Shown: positions 51,202 through 59,541 of the stretch, piece after piece
Layout of the letters: every line of letters starts with the position of its first letter
Numbering within the stretch: the first letter of the stretch is position 1
Source: JACRLW01 sp046349595
GTDB lineage: Bacteria; Planctomycetota; UBA1135; UBA2386
Direction of reading: 5' to 3'
NCBI GenBank assembly: GCA_046349595.1
Contig: JAXMCA010000001.1
Span: 2,666,001-2,730,000 of the forward strand
Length of the DNA stretch: 64,000 nucleotides
Program-made: the position numbers and the translations under genes
Notes under the pieces: generated by a model
Told to the model about the DNA's origin: nothing
Database searches by the model: none
What the model saw: only the letters and a program-made list of their open reading frames with translations

Positions 51202-51543
51202 ATGCGCAGCACCGACGCGGTCCGGCTGGCCCTCGGGTTCCCCGCGGCCCACGAGGAGCCGCACTTCCAGACGCGCTCGTTCCGGGTCGGCAAGCGCATC
51301 TTCGCGACCATGCCGCCGGACGCGGAGCACCTGCACGTGTTCGTCGAGGCCCACGTCGCACGTGCTGCGGCACGGAGCGAGCCGGTCGCGATCTCGGAAC
51401 TCCACTGGGGCAAGCAGCTCGCGGGAGTGCGGGTCCTGCTCGCGGCGATCTCGCGCGAGACACTGCGCGCACTCCTCGAGTCCGCGTGGCGACGCCGTGC
51501 GACGAAGGCCTTGATCGCCGCCTTCGAACGCGAACGCGGTTGA
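51202..51543 (+). CDS. MmcQ/YjbR family protein
   Basis: A 113-residue YjbR-type protein with the double-wing DNA-binding-like fold. The signatures are ALGFPAAHEEPHFQTRSFRV, KRIFATMPPD and the C-terminal RALLESAWRRRA. Members are small, soluble and of unknown physiological role, although the fold is often described as DNA-binding. It diverges from the Clp_N gene (116 bp) and converges on the CBS gene with a 2-bp gap. Confidence 0.85.
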   Translation: MRSTDAVRLALGFPAAHEEPHFQTRSFRVGKRIFATMPPDAEHLHVFVEAHVARAAARSEPVAISELHWGKQLAGVRVLLAAISRETLRALLESAWRRRATKALIAAFERERG

Positions 51544-51545
51544 GG

Positions 51546-51977
51546 CTACGAGAGCGTGCGGGGACCCTCCTTGGCGATGACCGCGCGCACCAGCGCCCCC
51601 TGCTCGCAGAGCACGTCGACGATGTCGTCGAGCGCGAGCAGACCGACCAGGTGCTGATCGTCGTCGACCACCAGCACGCGCCGCACGCCGACGTCGCGCA
51701 TCAGGCCGAGCGCACCGTTCACGGAGGCGTGCTCGGGAATGCAGTGCGGGTGCGGCGTCAGCACGTCGCGCACCTGGACCTGCGCGGCATCCACACCCTT
51801 GGCCATCACGCGCAGACAGAGATCGCGGTCGGTCACGATGCCGACCGGCTTCTTCTTCGCATCGAGCACCACCAGCGAGCCGACGTTGCGCTGCAACATG
51901 CGCTGTGCCGCCACCACGGCGGTCTCGTCCGGTTCGGCGAGGTCGACCTCTCGGGTACAGATCCGTCCGACGTCCAT
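51546..51977 (-). CDS. Two-CBS-domain protein
   Basis: A 143-residue protein made of a CBS pair and nothing else. The first domain holds AAQRMLQRNVGSLVVLDAKK and PVGIVTDRDLCLRVMA; the second has VNGALGLMRDVGVRRVLVVD and HLVGLLALDDIVDVL. CBS pairs bind adenosine nucleotides and usually regulate a partner. The ATG at 51977 has a strong GGAGGTGAT ribosome site 3 nt upstream, which fixes the start. It lies 58 bp after the plsC-like gene and could be the end of that operon. Confidence 0.9.
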   Translation of the reverse strand: MDVGRICTREVDLAEPDETAVVAAQRMLQRNVGSLVVLDAKKKPVGIVTDRDLCLRVMAKGVDAAQVQVRDVLTPHPHCIPEHASVNGALGLMRDVGVRRVLVVDDDQHLVGLLALDDIVDVLCEQGALVRAVIAKEGPRTLS

Positions 51978-52035
51978 GGGATCACCTCCGGCTGGGAGAG
52001 GAACGCGCCGCGACCCCTGCGACTTTCGCCGCGGC

Positions 52036-52803
52036 TCAGCCCTCGCCCTGCGCGACCGGCACGAAGCGCGCGACCACGGCGTCCCGCAGCCGCGCCGCGA
52101 GGATCTTGCGGTCGCCGTCGACCAGAGGCTCCGGTCCGAATCGGACGGTCGCATCGATCCGCGGCAGGCGGAACAGCCCCAGCAGGTGCGGGAAGAAACT
52201 CATGTCCCCGTGCCAACACACCGCGCGCGCGGCGGGCGGCGAACCGTCCGGCGTCGCGTAGTGGAGCGTCGCATGCGCGACCGGCAGACCCCCCTCCGCC
52301 GCCGGCGCGAGCAGGGAGGAGCGGAAGGGCAGGACCTCGCGACCGGAGGTGCTGGTGCCCTCGGGGAACACGACGAGGCAGTGACCCCGGTCGAGTTCGT
52401 GCTCGAGCCGCGCCGCCACCTGCGGCAGGGAGCGCTTGTTCTCGCGCTCGATGAACAGCACGCCGATCGCTCGCGCCATGAAGCCGAGCACCGGCCAATG
52501 CCGCACATCGGCCTTCGACAGGAAGCACAACGGCCGCTGCGCGACCAGCACCGCGATGTCGACGTACGACAGGTGATTGGCGACGAGCAGGCACCCGCCA
52601 CGCGGCACCGGCCCCTCGCGGCGGACGTGGATCCCGAGCGCGGGCGCCAGCGTCGCTCCCCACAGGTGCAGACAGCGATCGCGCCAGTGCAGGCGTCGCC
52701 CGAGCGGCGCCATCACCAGCATCCCGAGCGCCCACACCGTGAACCATCCGAAGGTGAGGACGGCCATCGCGGTGGCGCGCAGGACGAGGCGGAACACGGA
52801 CAT
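52036..52803 (-). CDS. PlsC-like 1-acylglycerol-3-phosphate (or lyso-ornithine lipid) acyltransferase
   Basis: A 255-residue membrane acyltransferase. An N-terminal anchor (about 5-40) precedes the catalytic NHLSYVD motif (HX4D), followed by VLFIERENKRSLPQV and FPEGTSTSGREVLPFRSSLL. These are motifs I-III of the PlsC family, which transfers a fatty acid to lysophosphatidate or, in OlsA, to lyso-ornithine lipid. The adjacent OlsB-like gene 15 bp upstream makes the OlsA role attractive. ATG 52803 is chosen; an in-frame GTG three codons earlier is possible. Confidence 0.85.
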   Translation of the reverse strand: MSVFRLVLRATAMAVLTFGWFTVWALGMLVMAPLGRRLHWRDRCLHLWGATLAPALGIHVRREGPVPRGGCLLVANHLSYVDIAVLVAQRPLCFLSKADVRHWPVLGFMARAIGVLFIERENKRSLPQVAARLEHELDRGHCLVVFPEGTSTSGREVLPFRSSLLAPAAEGGLPVAHATLHYATPDGSPPAARAVCWHGDMSFFPHLLGLFRLPRIDATVRFGPEPLVDGDRKILAARLRDAVVARFVPVAQGEG

Positions 52804-52818
52804 GGTCAGCACATCGGA

Positions 52819-53595
52819 TCAGGAGCCGAAGAACAGCGTGCGCACGCGCGGATCGAACCGCGTCGTGTCGAGCAGGACCAGGAAATCGATGGTGCCGAAG
52901 GCGTGGTCGATCGCCGGCCCGCTGCACACCAGGGCGCCGTAGCGGAGATAGGTCGCGAACAGCTTGGGCGGCCGGAACGCCTGGACCTCCTGCGCACCCG
53001 GCCAGGCCCCGACGCAGGCGTGCGGCCCGTTGGTGGGCACGAGCAGGGCCGGATGCACGCAGCCCTCGCGCGCGAGCCACGCCGCCGCACGCAATCCCAA
53101 CGCCGGATCGGTGCCGGTCAGGGAGCAGCAGCCGAACAGCAGGTGCTTGCCATGGTGCGTCAGGTAGGCGGCGATCCCGCGCCACAGCGCGAGCAGGGCG
53201 GTGCCGTTGCGGTGCGTGTGCTCGATGCAGGCCCGGCCGAGTTCGACGGACCGCACCACGACGTCCTCGGGCAGCGCGTCGAGGGCGAACTCCACGGCGC
53301 AGTAGAAGCCGAGCGCGGAGCGCGCGCGCTCGACCGTCTGCAAGCGGTAGGTACCCACCACCGCATCGCTCGCCCGATCGAGCAGCAGCAGGTGATCGCA
53401 CTGGGCGTCGAAGCGATCGACGTCGACGCCGTCGGCATCGGCGACCCCCTCGCCGAGCTCGCCGTGGAACACCGCGTAGCGCAGCCGCTGGGCGCGGAGC
53501 ACCTCGGCGCCGTCGCGCGCGAGGCGCACCTCGTAGCAGCCCTCGCGCAGCACGAAGGATGCGCGCGAGGCCGCGACTTCACGTGCCGGATGCAT
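52819..53595 (-). CDS. GNAT N-acyltransferase, OlsB-like
   Basis: A 258-residue GNAT-fold protein of the OlsB/hemolysin-like group (Acetyltransf_5-like). It has VLREGCYEVRLARDGAEVLR, LRYAVFHGELG, DHLLLLDRASDAVVGTYRL and the conserved SVELGRACIEHTHRNGTA with LWRGIAAYL. OlsB transfers a 3-hydroxyacyl chain from ACP to ornithine, the first step of ornithine-lipid synthesis. Other members acylate different amines. The ATG 53595 overlaps the preceding gene by 17 bp. With the PlsC-like gene it forms a plausible olsB-olsA pair. Confidence 0.8.
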   Translation of the reverse strand: MHPAREVAASRASFVLREGCYEVRLARDGAEVLRAQRLRYAVFHGELGEGVADADGVDVDRFDAQCDHLLLLDRASDAVVGTYRLQTVERARSALGFYCAVEFALDALPEDVVVRSVELGRACIEHTHRNGTALLALWRGIAAYLTHHGKHLLFGCCSLTGTDPALGLRAAAWLAREGCVHPALLVPTNGPHACVGAWPGAQEVQAFRPPKLFATYLRYGALVCSGPAIDHAFGTIDFLVLLDTTRFDPRVRTLFFGS

Positions 53596-54718
53596 CGTCC
53601 TCCTCGAGACGATGCGCCTTGCGACCGCCGCGCGCCGGAGCCTCCTGACGCAGCGTGCCATCGATGAGCACGCGCGCCGTGTCGACGCAGCGGTCGGCGA
53701 GCGAACGGACGCCGTCGTGCAGGGCCTTGCTGCGCTGCACCGCGCGCATGTTGTTCTCCATGTCCTCGGCGGACCATCCGCGCGAGTGCGCGACGTAGGG
53801 GAACTGCGGGAATTGGCAGCCGAGCTCCGCGAAGAAGCCGAGGAGCTGACCGGCCACACCCTGCACGTTGTCCTGCCCGCCGGTGATCACGAAGCCGGCG
53901 ACCTTGCGCTTCATCAGGTGACGGTTCGCGATCGTCTCCTGGTTCTGCACGCAGTTCAGCCGTTCGGCCATCTTGTAGTAGAGCGAGCTCGCCGCGCCCC
54001 ATCGGATCGGCGTCGCGACCAGGATCACGTCGGCCCACGCCACCATGCCGTCGTAGACGCGGTCCATCTGGTCCTGCGGATCCATCTGCGTGATCGAGCA
54101 GGGCCAGGTGCAGGCGTGCGCCGATTTCGAGTAGTAGCCCTCGCAGGCGCGGAACGACAGTGCGCTGAGCCGCACGAGACGCGTGTGGCAGCCGCGCGCG
54201 GTGGCGTGTTCGAGCGCGTGCACCAGCAGGTCGTCCGAGGTCGAGTAGCGCGGATGCGCCTCGTCCATGTTGGTGGTCGAGATGCCGAGCACGCGGATCG
54301 GTTCGTCGGCGGACGGACCACCGGGCTCACCGCGCAGACGCAGCCTGGCGAGCGGATGCGGTTCGTGCGGGAGACGCGAACGCGGCGTGCGCGCATCGGC
54401 GTCGATCCACACCCGTCCGCCTTCGACCTTCACCGCGTGGCTCGGCACCGCATCCTTCTCGAAGCCCGGTTCGCCGAGCCCGGTCGCGCGATGGAACTTC
54501 CAGGCGTGCCAGGGACAGGTGACGTAGCCGTTGGCGTCGATCGTCCCCTCGCCGAGCGGGCCACCGACGTGGTTGCAGCGGCCGTCGATCGCGCCGAACA
54601 CGCCGTCGCGGAAGCTCAGCGCGAAGGTGCGACGACCGATGCGCACCTGCTGCAGCTCGCGCTTCGCCAGTTCGCCGGCATCGCCGGCATCGAGCCATTG
54701 TCCCTGCTTCTCGCTCAT
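53579..54718 (-). CDS. Rieske [2Fe-2S] domain fused to an NADPH-dependent FMN-reductase-like domain
   Basis: A 379-residue fusion. Residues about 5-105 are a Rieske domain with both ligand pairs, CNHVGGPLGEG and CPWHAWKFH, of the soluble (ferredoxin or NirD-like) type. After a Pro-rich linker, about 140-350 form a flavodoxin-like NAD(P)H:FMN reductase: IRVLGISTTN, CHTRLVRLSALSFRACEGYY, ADVILVATPIRWGAASSLYY, AGFVITGGQDNVQG. It could pass electrons from NAD(P)H via FMN to the iron-sulfur cluster or the reverse. The start overlaps the stop of the membrane protein gene by 4 bp (ATGA), and the stop overlaps the OlsB-like gene. Confidence 0.85.
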   Translation of the reverse strand: MSEKQGQWLDAGDAGELAKRELQQVRIGRRTFALSFRDGVFGAIDGRCNHVGGPLGEGTIDANGYVTCPWHAWKFHRATGLGEPGFEKDAVPSHAVKVEGGRVWIDADARTPRSRLPHEPHPLARLRLRGEPGGPSADEPIRVLGISTTNMDEAHPRYSTSDDLLVHALEHATARGCHTRLVRLSALSFRACEGYYSKSAHACTWPCSITQMDPQDQMDRVYDGMVAWADVILVATPIRWGAASSLYYKMAERLNCVQNQETIANRHLMKRKVAGFVITGGQDNVQGVAGQLLGFFAELGCQFPQFPYVAHSRGWSAEDMENNMRAVQRSKALHDGVRSLADRCVDTARVLIDGTLRQEAPARGGRKAHRLEEDDASGT

Positions 54719-55488
54719 CTGCGCTGTTCTCCACCCGCGACGAACACGATCGATGCGGGGTCGACCCGCAGATAGTCGACACCGCCGCGCACCAGATGCT
54801 CGGCGTTCATCTCCACCAGCAGACCGGCCTTCTCGGCGACGGCGTCGTTGCAGGGGGCACCCTGCGCATCGGTGAGCACGTAGAAGCGCGGCGCTTCACC
54901 GCTCGGTCCGCCCACGAAGCAGGGCGGGATGCCTCCCTCGATGCACAACGCGGCGCAGGCACGGTGCACGAGCCCGGTTCCGGGCCGCATCGCACCGAGC
55001 CAGCACTTCGGGTCGATGATCTCGCCGCGCAGCGTGATCGCCGCGGGCACCTCCGCGGTGAGGGCTTCGGCATCGCCGAGGACCTCGAGCGCGCGATCGC
55101 CGTCGACCAGTTCGAAGACGCGCTGGTCGCGACGCCGCAGCGGCAGGCCGTGCACACGCACGCGCTTCTGCGGCGCATCGACCAGCAGCTTCGCGACGCG
55201 CTCGGCCGTCCCGTGCTTGCCCTCGGAGACCAGGAGCCACGCGCGCGACTCACCGGGCGCCGAGGGATCCGTCGCACGCAGGAGCGGATAGGGCTCGGCA
55301 CTCAGGACTCCCTCGAGCGCGATCTCGTCGTCGTCCCACGAGCCGTCGCCCGCACCGGGTTGCGCGAACGCGAGCACGAGGGTCGCGCCGAGCGCGAGCA
55401 GGACGGAGATCGCCCCCGCCACACGCACGAAGCCGCGCCACGCCGGCGGGAGCGGCAGATAGCCGACGTAGAACGACGACTCCGTCAC
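54715..55488 (-). CDS. Membrane-anchored protein with conserved Cys-rich motif
   Basis: A 257-residue protein starting at GTG 55488 (GTGA overlap with the ferric-reductase-like gene). One membrane helix lies near 20-42 (FVRVAGAISVLLALGATLVL); the remainder is probably periplasmic. An OB-like beta region is followed by the motif IDPKCWLGAMRPGTGLVHRA with CAALCIEGGIPPCF. I recall a similar motif in proteins next to ferric-reductase/Rieske genes, of unknown function. The cysteines could ligate a metal or heme or act in redox chemistry. It sits between two Rieske proteins in the operon. Confidence 0.72.
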   Translation of the reverse strand: MTESSFYVGYLPLPPAWRGFVRVAGAISVLLALGATLVLAFAQPGAGDGSWDDDEIALEGVLSAEPYPLLRATDPSAPGESRAWLLVSEGKHGTAERVAKLLVDAPQKRVRVHGLPLRRRDQRVFELVDGDRALEVLGDAEALTAEVPAAITLRGEIIDPKCWLGAMRPGTGLVHRACAALCIEGGIPPCFVGGPSGEAPRFYVLTDAQGAPCNDAVAEKAGLLVEMNAEHLVRGGVDYLRVDPASIVFVAGGEQRR

Positions 55489-56528
55489 GATCCACCTCGT
55501 GCGGGTTCGACGCGCGTTCCCGCGGGCAGCGCGACGGGATCGACCTCGACGATGCCGTCGCGGACGCGCACGCGATGCGTCGCCAGCTTCTCGGTGAAGG
55601 GCGGCGGGCTGCAGCCGTCGTCGGGTCGGTACTGGTAGCCGTGCCATGGACAGGTCACGCAGCCGCCGACGATGCGCCCCTCGGCGAGCGGTCCGCCCTG
55701 GTGCACACAGGTGCCGGCGATCGCGCTGACGAGGTCCCCGTGGCGGAAGACGGCGATCGGGCGATCGGGATCGGCGCAGACGCGCACGGCGTGGCCGTCG
55801 CGCAGGTCGGCGAAGCGTCCGGCGCGGAGCCAGCCGTCGTCGACGGACTGCGCCCGTCGCTCGAGTCGGCGCGCGCGCCATCCCACCATCAGATGCAGGC
55901 CACCGACGCCGACGATCGCGGCGCCGAGCAACCCGGCGATGAACGTCCCCCGCGGCGTCTGCATCGCACCGAAGGCGACGTGCACGACGAACGCGAGCCA
56001 GCCCGGATAGGCGAGCAGGTGCAGACGCTTCCAGGCGCGCGCGCCGAGGTTGTGCAGCCAGAAGTCGTGGCTGGTCGAGGCGAGCAGCGCGAGCACGATC
56101 AGGGCGAGCAGGCCGAAGGGCTGGAAGGGCAGTCCGGGGGCACGCGGATCGGTGCCGCTGGTGAGCAGGCTCACCAGCGGATCGATCACGCCGAAGCCGT
56201 GGTACCACACCAGTGCCAGGAGACCGTGCAGCAAGGCGACGCCGAAGATCGTCACGCCGAGATGACGGCGGTTGTAGAGCAGGGGCGCGAAGCGCGGGTC
56301 GAGTCGCGCCAGCGGACCGATGCACAGGAGCAGGGTCCACAGCGTGCCGGCCACGGCACCCAAGGCGCGCATCGGCAGGATCGGTCCGCCGGCGGTGCCG
56401 TCGGCATCGGCGAGCACCACCGACGCGCCGACGAACAGCGCGAGCATCGCGATCACCAGGAGGAGCAGAACGCGGTCGTAGACCTTCTTGTGCGAGCTCC
56501 ACTGCACGGCGCGGTAGGCGTTGCTCAT
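55485..56528 (-). CDS. Ferric-reductase-like transmembrane domain fused to a Rieske domain
   Basis: A 347-residue membrane protein. About 6 helices over residues 15-225 form a ferric-reductase-like (MsrQ/FRD type) heme-binding core. Histidines suitable as heme ligands are in LHGLLALVWYHGFG and AWKRLHLLAYPGW, FVVHVAFG. A C-terminal Rieske domain (about 240-335) carries CVHQGGPLAEG and CPWHGYQY. The ATG 56528 overlaps the stop of the 47-residue gene by 4 bp. It probably moves electrons across the membrane between heme and a soluble Rieske or flavin partner, the likely one being the fusion protein encoded downstream. Confidence 0.85.
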   Translation of the reverse strand: MSNAYRAVQWSSHKKVYDRVLLLLVIAMLALFVGASVVLADADGTAGGPILPMRALGAVAGTLWTLLLCIGPLARLDPRFAPLLYNRRHLGVTIFGVALLHGLLALVWYHGFGVIDPLVSLLTSGTDPRAPGLPFQPFGLLALIVLALLASTSHDFWLHNLGARAWKRLHLLAYPGWLAFVVHVAFGAMQTPRGTFIAGLLGAAIVGVGGLHLMVGWRARRLERRAQSVDDGWLRAGRFADLRDGHAVRVCADPDRPIAVFRHGDLVSAIAGTCVHQGGPLAEGRIVGGCVTCPWHGYQYRPDDGCSPPPFTEKLATHRVRVRDGIVEVDPVALPAGTRVEPARGGS

Positions 56529-56668
56529 CGCGCGCTCCGCGTGGCGCCGGTCGGCTCCGAGGCGGCTGATGCACCGCGCAGGCGCGTGGCCGAGATCAGC
56601 ACGAGGAGCGCGACGGGCACGATCACCAGCCACGCGATCAGGTGGAAGACGCGCTGCGCGCGGCTCAC
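56525..56668 (-). CDS. Small single-pass membrane protein (47 aa)
   Basis: A 47-residue product starting at GTG 56668, which overlaps the previous stop as GTGA, and ending in an ATGA overlap with the next gene. It is one hydrophobic helix (FHLIAWLVIVPVALLVLISA) with a basic start and a polar tail. Coupling on both sides is the main evidence that it is real. It could be a small subunit of the ferric-reductase-like complex. Confidence 0.65.
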   Translation of the reverse strand: MSRAQRVFHLIAWLVIVPVALLVLISATRLRGASAASEPTGATRSAR

Positions 56669-56883
56669 GTCGACGTCCTCCCGCGCAGGATACGGAGCGC
56701 GAGGACGGGCCACAGCAGGCACGCGCCGGGCAGGATCAGGACGCGGAATCCGAGGGTCCCCTCGCGTGCCACGGGATCGAGCCGACCCGCGCCGCGCCAT
56801 GCGAACCACAGGGCGAAGAGCGCACCGAGGGCCAGATAGCCCTCGAGCAGGACGGCGACCTTCTCGGCGACGTGGAGCGGCAT
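56665..56883 (-). CDS. Small two-helix membrane protein (72 aa)
   Basis: A 72-residue protein starting at ATG 56883. There are two hydrophobic segments, EGYLALGALFALWFAWRGAG and FRVLILPGACLLWPVLALRI. The spacing is like small subunits of membrane redox complexes. It heads the seven-gene operon and is coupled to the next small gene by GTGA. The region upstream (56884-57052) is the divergent promoter with the DedA/ATP-grasp gene. I do not recognise a family. Confidence 0.65.
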   Translation of the reverse strand: MPLHVAEKVAVLLEGYLALGALFALWFAWRGAGRLDPVAREGTLGFRVLILPGACLLWPVLALRILRGRTST

Positions 56884-57052
56884 GATTGCGGAGGACGGGC
56901 GCCGGTCTACGGAAGCCGATCCCATCGGTTCCACGCCGGACGCCTTCGAGCCGGAACGAGCGCGCGCATGATCGAAGGGGCCGCGGCCCGGGACAAGGTG
57001 GCGGACGACGCGCGTCATTCCGCACGCGTCGCAGTATGACGCTCGCCCCATC

Positions 57053-58783
57053 ATGCCGACCTCGACCCAGGACTGGATCGACACCCTGCTCGCCGGGATC
57101 GAGCGCGGTCCGCTCTGGCTCCCGGCGGCCCTGTTCTTCGCGACCTTCGTCACCGAGGACCTGACCTGCGTCGTCGCCGGGCTGCTCGTGGCGAAGGGCA
57201 CGCTCGCATTCCCCGCAGCGATGCTCGGCTGCGCTCTGGGTATCTTCGCCGGCGACCTCGCGCTGTACTGCGCGGGCCGCGGCGCCGCGGCGGGGTTGCT
57301 GCGCTGGAGATGGGTTCGATCGCGTCTGCCGCAAGGACCGACCCCGCGGCTCCGTTCCCTGCTGGACCGCCGTGGCGCCGCGTTCCTGTTCGCGACGCGC
57401 TTCATGCCGGGAACACGGCTCGTCGCCTATCTCGGCGCCGGGGCGCTGCGCTGGCCGTTCCCGCGCTTCGCACAGGTGCTGGGATTGGCGGTCCTGATCT
57501 GGACTCCGCTCCTGGTCGGACTGTCGACCGCCTCGGGGCGCGTGGTGCAGTCCTGGCTCGCCGCCTATGCCGATGCCGCGTGGCTCGCGATCCCGCTCGC
57601 GCTGCTGTGCGCATGGCTCGGGGTGCGCACGCTGCCGCTGTGGTGCACCTGGCGCGGCCGTCGTCTGCTGCTCGCGAAGTTCCGACGTCTCACCCGCTGG
57701 GAGTACTGGCCGGTGTGGGCGGTCTATCCGCCGGTCGTGATCGTGCTCGCCTTCGAAGCTCTGCGCCATCGACGGATCGCCGTCTTCACCGCGTGCAATC
57801 CCGGCATCCCCCACGGCGGACTCGCGCTGGAGAGCAAGGGCGACATCCTCGATCGCATGCGCATGGGCGCATCCGAGGCGGTGATGGTCGCGCCCTACGC
57901 GCGCCTGCGCCGCGGGGACGGACTCGAGGAACGACTCGACGTGGTGCGCAGCTTCATGCGCGCCGGCAGGGCCGTCCTCAAACCGGACTCCGGCGAGCGC
58001 GGCAGCGGCGTCGCGGTGATCCGTTCGGAAGCAGAAGCGCGCGCATGGCTCTGCGCGTGCCCCTTCGACGCGATCGTGCAGGAGTGGATCGGCGGCGCCG
58101 AGTTCGGCGTGGTGTGGCGTCGACGACCCGACGGCCGCGGCGAGATCCGATCGATCGCACGCAAGGTCCCGCCCCAGGTGGTCGGCGACGGCGTGCGTTC
58201 CCTCGAGGATCTGATCCTCGCCGACGACCGCGAGGTCGCGATGGCGCGCTTCCACTTGCGCAAGCACGCCGCACGCCTCGACGAGGTACCTCCGGCGCAG
58301 AGCGTCGTCAGCCTGGGCGAGCTCGGCACGCATTGCCGCGGTGCGACCTTCCTCGACGCACGCGGACTCCTGACCCCGCGGCTGAAGGAGACCCTCGACG
58401 ACTTCATGGCCCGGGCCGAAGGCCTCGACTTCGGCCGCTTCGACCTGCGCGTGCCCGACGACGCGCATCTGCAGGACGGCCGCGGCATCCGCATCCTCGA
58501 GTTCAACGGCGTCGCCGGCGAACCGGCGCACGTCTACCAGCCGGGCTACCCGCTGCTGCGCGGCCTCGCCGACCTGTGTTCGCACTGGCGAGCGGCCTGC
58601 GCGACCGGTGATGCGAACGTCGTGCGCGGGCACCGTCCGAGCACTCTGCGCGAACTGCTGCGTCTGGGTGTCGGGGTCCGACGTCGGACGGTCTTCGAAG
58701 CGGATGCCGTCGTCGAGTCCGCGGCCGAGAATGCAGCCGGAGGCGCGCAGAAGCTCGGGACCGGAACGTCGACGGCGCCGTAG
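57053..58783 (+). CDS. DedA/VTT membrane domain fused to an ATP-grasp domain
   Basis: A 576-residue fusion. Residues about 1-210 are a DedA (SNARE-associated/VTT) membrane domain: FVTEDLTCVVAGLLVAKGTL, the conserved RFMPGTRLVAYLGAGALRWP and several helices. DedA proteins flip or scavenge lipids such as undecaprenyl phosphate or phospholipids. Residues about 235-520 are an ATP-grasp domain: AVLKPDSGERGSGVAVI for nucleotide binding, VQEWIGGAEFGV, and a metal-binding C-terminal FDLRVPDD, ILEFNGVAGEP. ATP-grasp enzymes ligate a carboxylate to an amine through an acyl phosphate. The combination suggests membrane-coupled ligation to a lipid or peptide; no substrate can be named. Confidence 0.82.
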   Translation: MPTSTQDWIDTLLAGIERGPLWLPAALFFATFVTEDLTCVVAGLLVAKGTLAFPAAMLGCALGIFAGDLALYCAGRGAAAGLLRWRWVRSRLPQGPTPRLRSLLDRRGAAFLFATRFMPGTRLVAYLGAGALRWPFPRFAQVLGLAVLIWTPLLVGLSTASGRVVQSWLAAYADAAWLAIPLALLCAWLGVRTLPLWCTWRGRRLLLAKFRRLTRWEYWPVWAVYPPVVIVLAFEALRHRRIAVFTACNPGIPHGGLALESKGDILDRMRMGASEAVMVAPYARLRRGDGLEERLDVVRSFMRAGRAVLKPDSGERGSGVAVIRSEAEARAWLCACPFDAIVQEWIGGAEFGVVWRRRPDGRGEIRSIARKVPPQVVGDGVRSLEDLILADDREVAMARFHLRKHAARLDEVPPAQSVVSLGELGTHCRGATFLDARGLLTPRLKETLDDFMARAEGLDFGRFDLRVPDDAHLQDGRGIRILEFNGVAGEPAHVYQPGYPLLRGLADLCSHWRAACATGDANVVRGHRPSTLRELLRLGVGVRRRTVFEADAVVESAAENAAGGAQKLGTGTSTAP

Positions 58784-58885
58784 CAGCGCGCCGCACCGTC
58801 CCCATCCCTTCCTCGCCCTCGCGCCGATCGCGTCCTTCGGTTCTGCTTTCCTGCGCGCGCACCTTCTGCCTGCCCGCCTTCGCTC

Positions 58886-59446
58886 GTGAACCTCACACCA
58901 CCCCGACCTGCCCCGGAGCCCACCGACCTTCGTCGCTTCGCGGTCGCGCTCGCCTCGGCACGTGGACTGCTCGAACAGGGGGCGCGCACGGCCGATCGCT
59001 GGTCCGACGACGATTTCCGCGCTCCCAGCGAGCTGTTCGGCGGCGGCTCGATCGGCCAGCACCTGCGTCACGCCCTGGATCACTTCGAGCAGTTCGTGCG
59101 CGGCGTGCCGGAGGGTTGCATCGACTACGACGATCGCGTCCGCGGCAGACCCGAGGAGAACTGCCGAGCGACCTGTGTCGCACGAGCGGACGGGTTGGCG
59201 GCAAGGCTCGATGGAGCCGTGGACGGGCGGAGCGCCCAGACCACGGTGCTGGTCAAGACGGCGTGCAGCGTCGACGGCGCGATCGAGGCCCACGCGTCGA
59301 CCCTCGGCCGCGAGCTGCAGTTCCTGGTGAGCCACACCGTGCACCACTTCGCGATCGTCGCGGCCATCGCCCGTGCCCGCGGGCTGACCGTCGATCCGGA
59401 CTTCGGGGTGGCTCCGTCGACGCTGCGCTACCGCGCGGGGAACTGA
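58886..59446 (+). CDS. DinB-like protein
   Basis: A 186-residue all-helical protein starting at GTG 58886. Histidines positioned as in DinB/YfiT four-helix metal proteins lie in SIGQHLRHALDHFEQFV and VSHTVHHFAIVAAIARARGL. Members include thiol-dependent transferases and proteins of unknown role. It is the second plus-strand gene after the DedA/ATP-grasp gene (102-bp gap); no operon is evident. Confidence 0.7.
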   Translation: MNLTPPRPAPEPTDLRRFAVALASARGLLEQGARTADRWSDDDFRAPSELFGGGSIGQHLRHALDHFEQFVRGVPEGCIDYDDRVRGRPEENCRATCVARADGLAARLDGAVDGRSAQTTVLVKTACSVDGAIEAHASTLGRELQFLVSHTVHHFAIVAAIARARGLTVDPDFGVAPSTLRYRAGN

Positions 59447-59541
59447 ACCGCTCGGCCGCATCCACGCGGCCGCATGCCGGGGATTCCTTCAGGAAGCGGC
59501 GCGGTCCGGCAAGAGGACGGGTCAACGATCCGGTTCTCCTC

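Noticed and set aside
56525..59461. A 978-residue minus-strand frame over the DedA/ATP-grasp gene
   Set aside because: Only its last 47 codons look like a protein (small membrane gene, annotated separately); the rest is Arg/His-rich and antisense.
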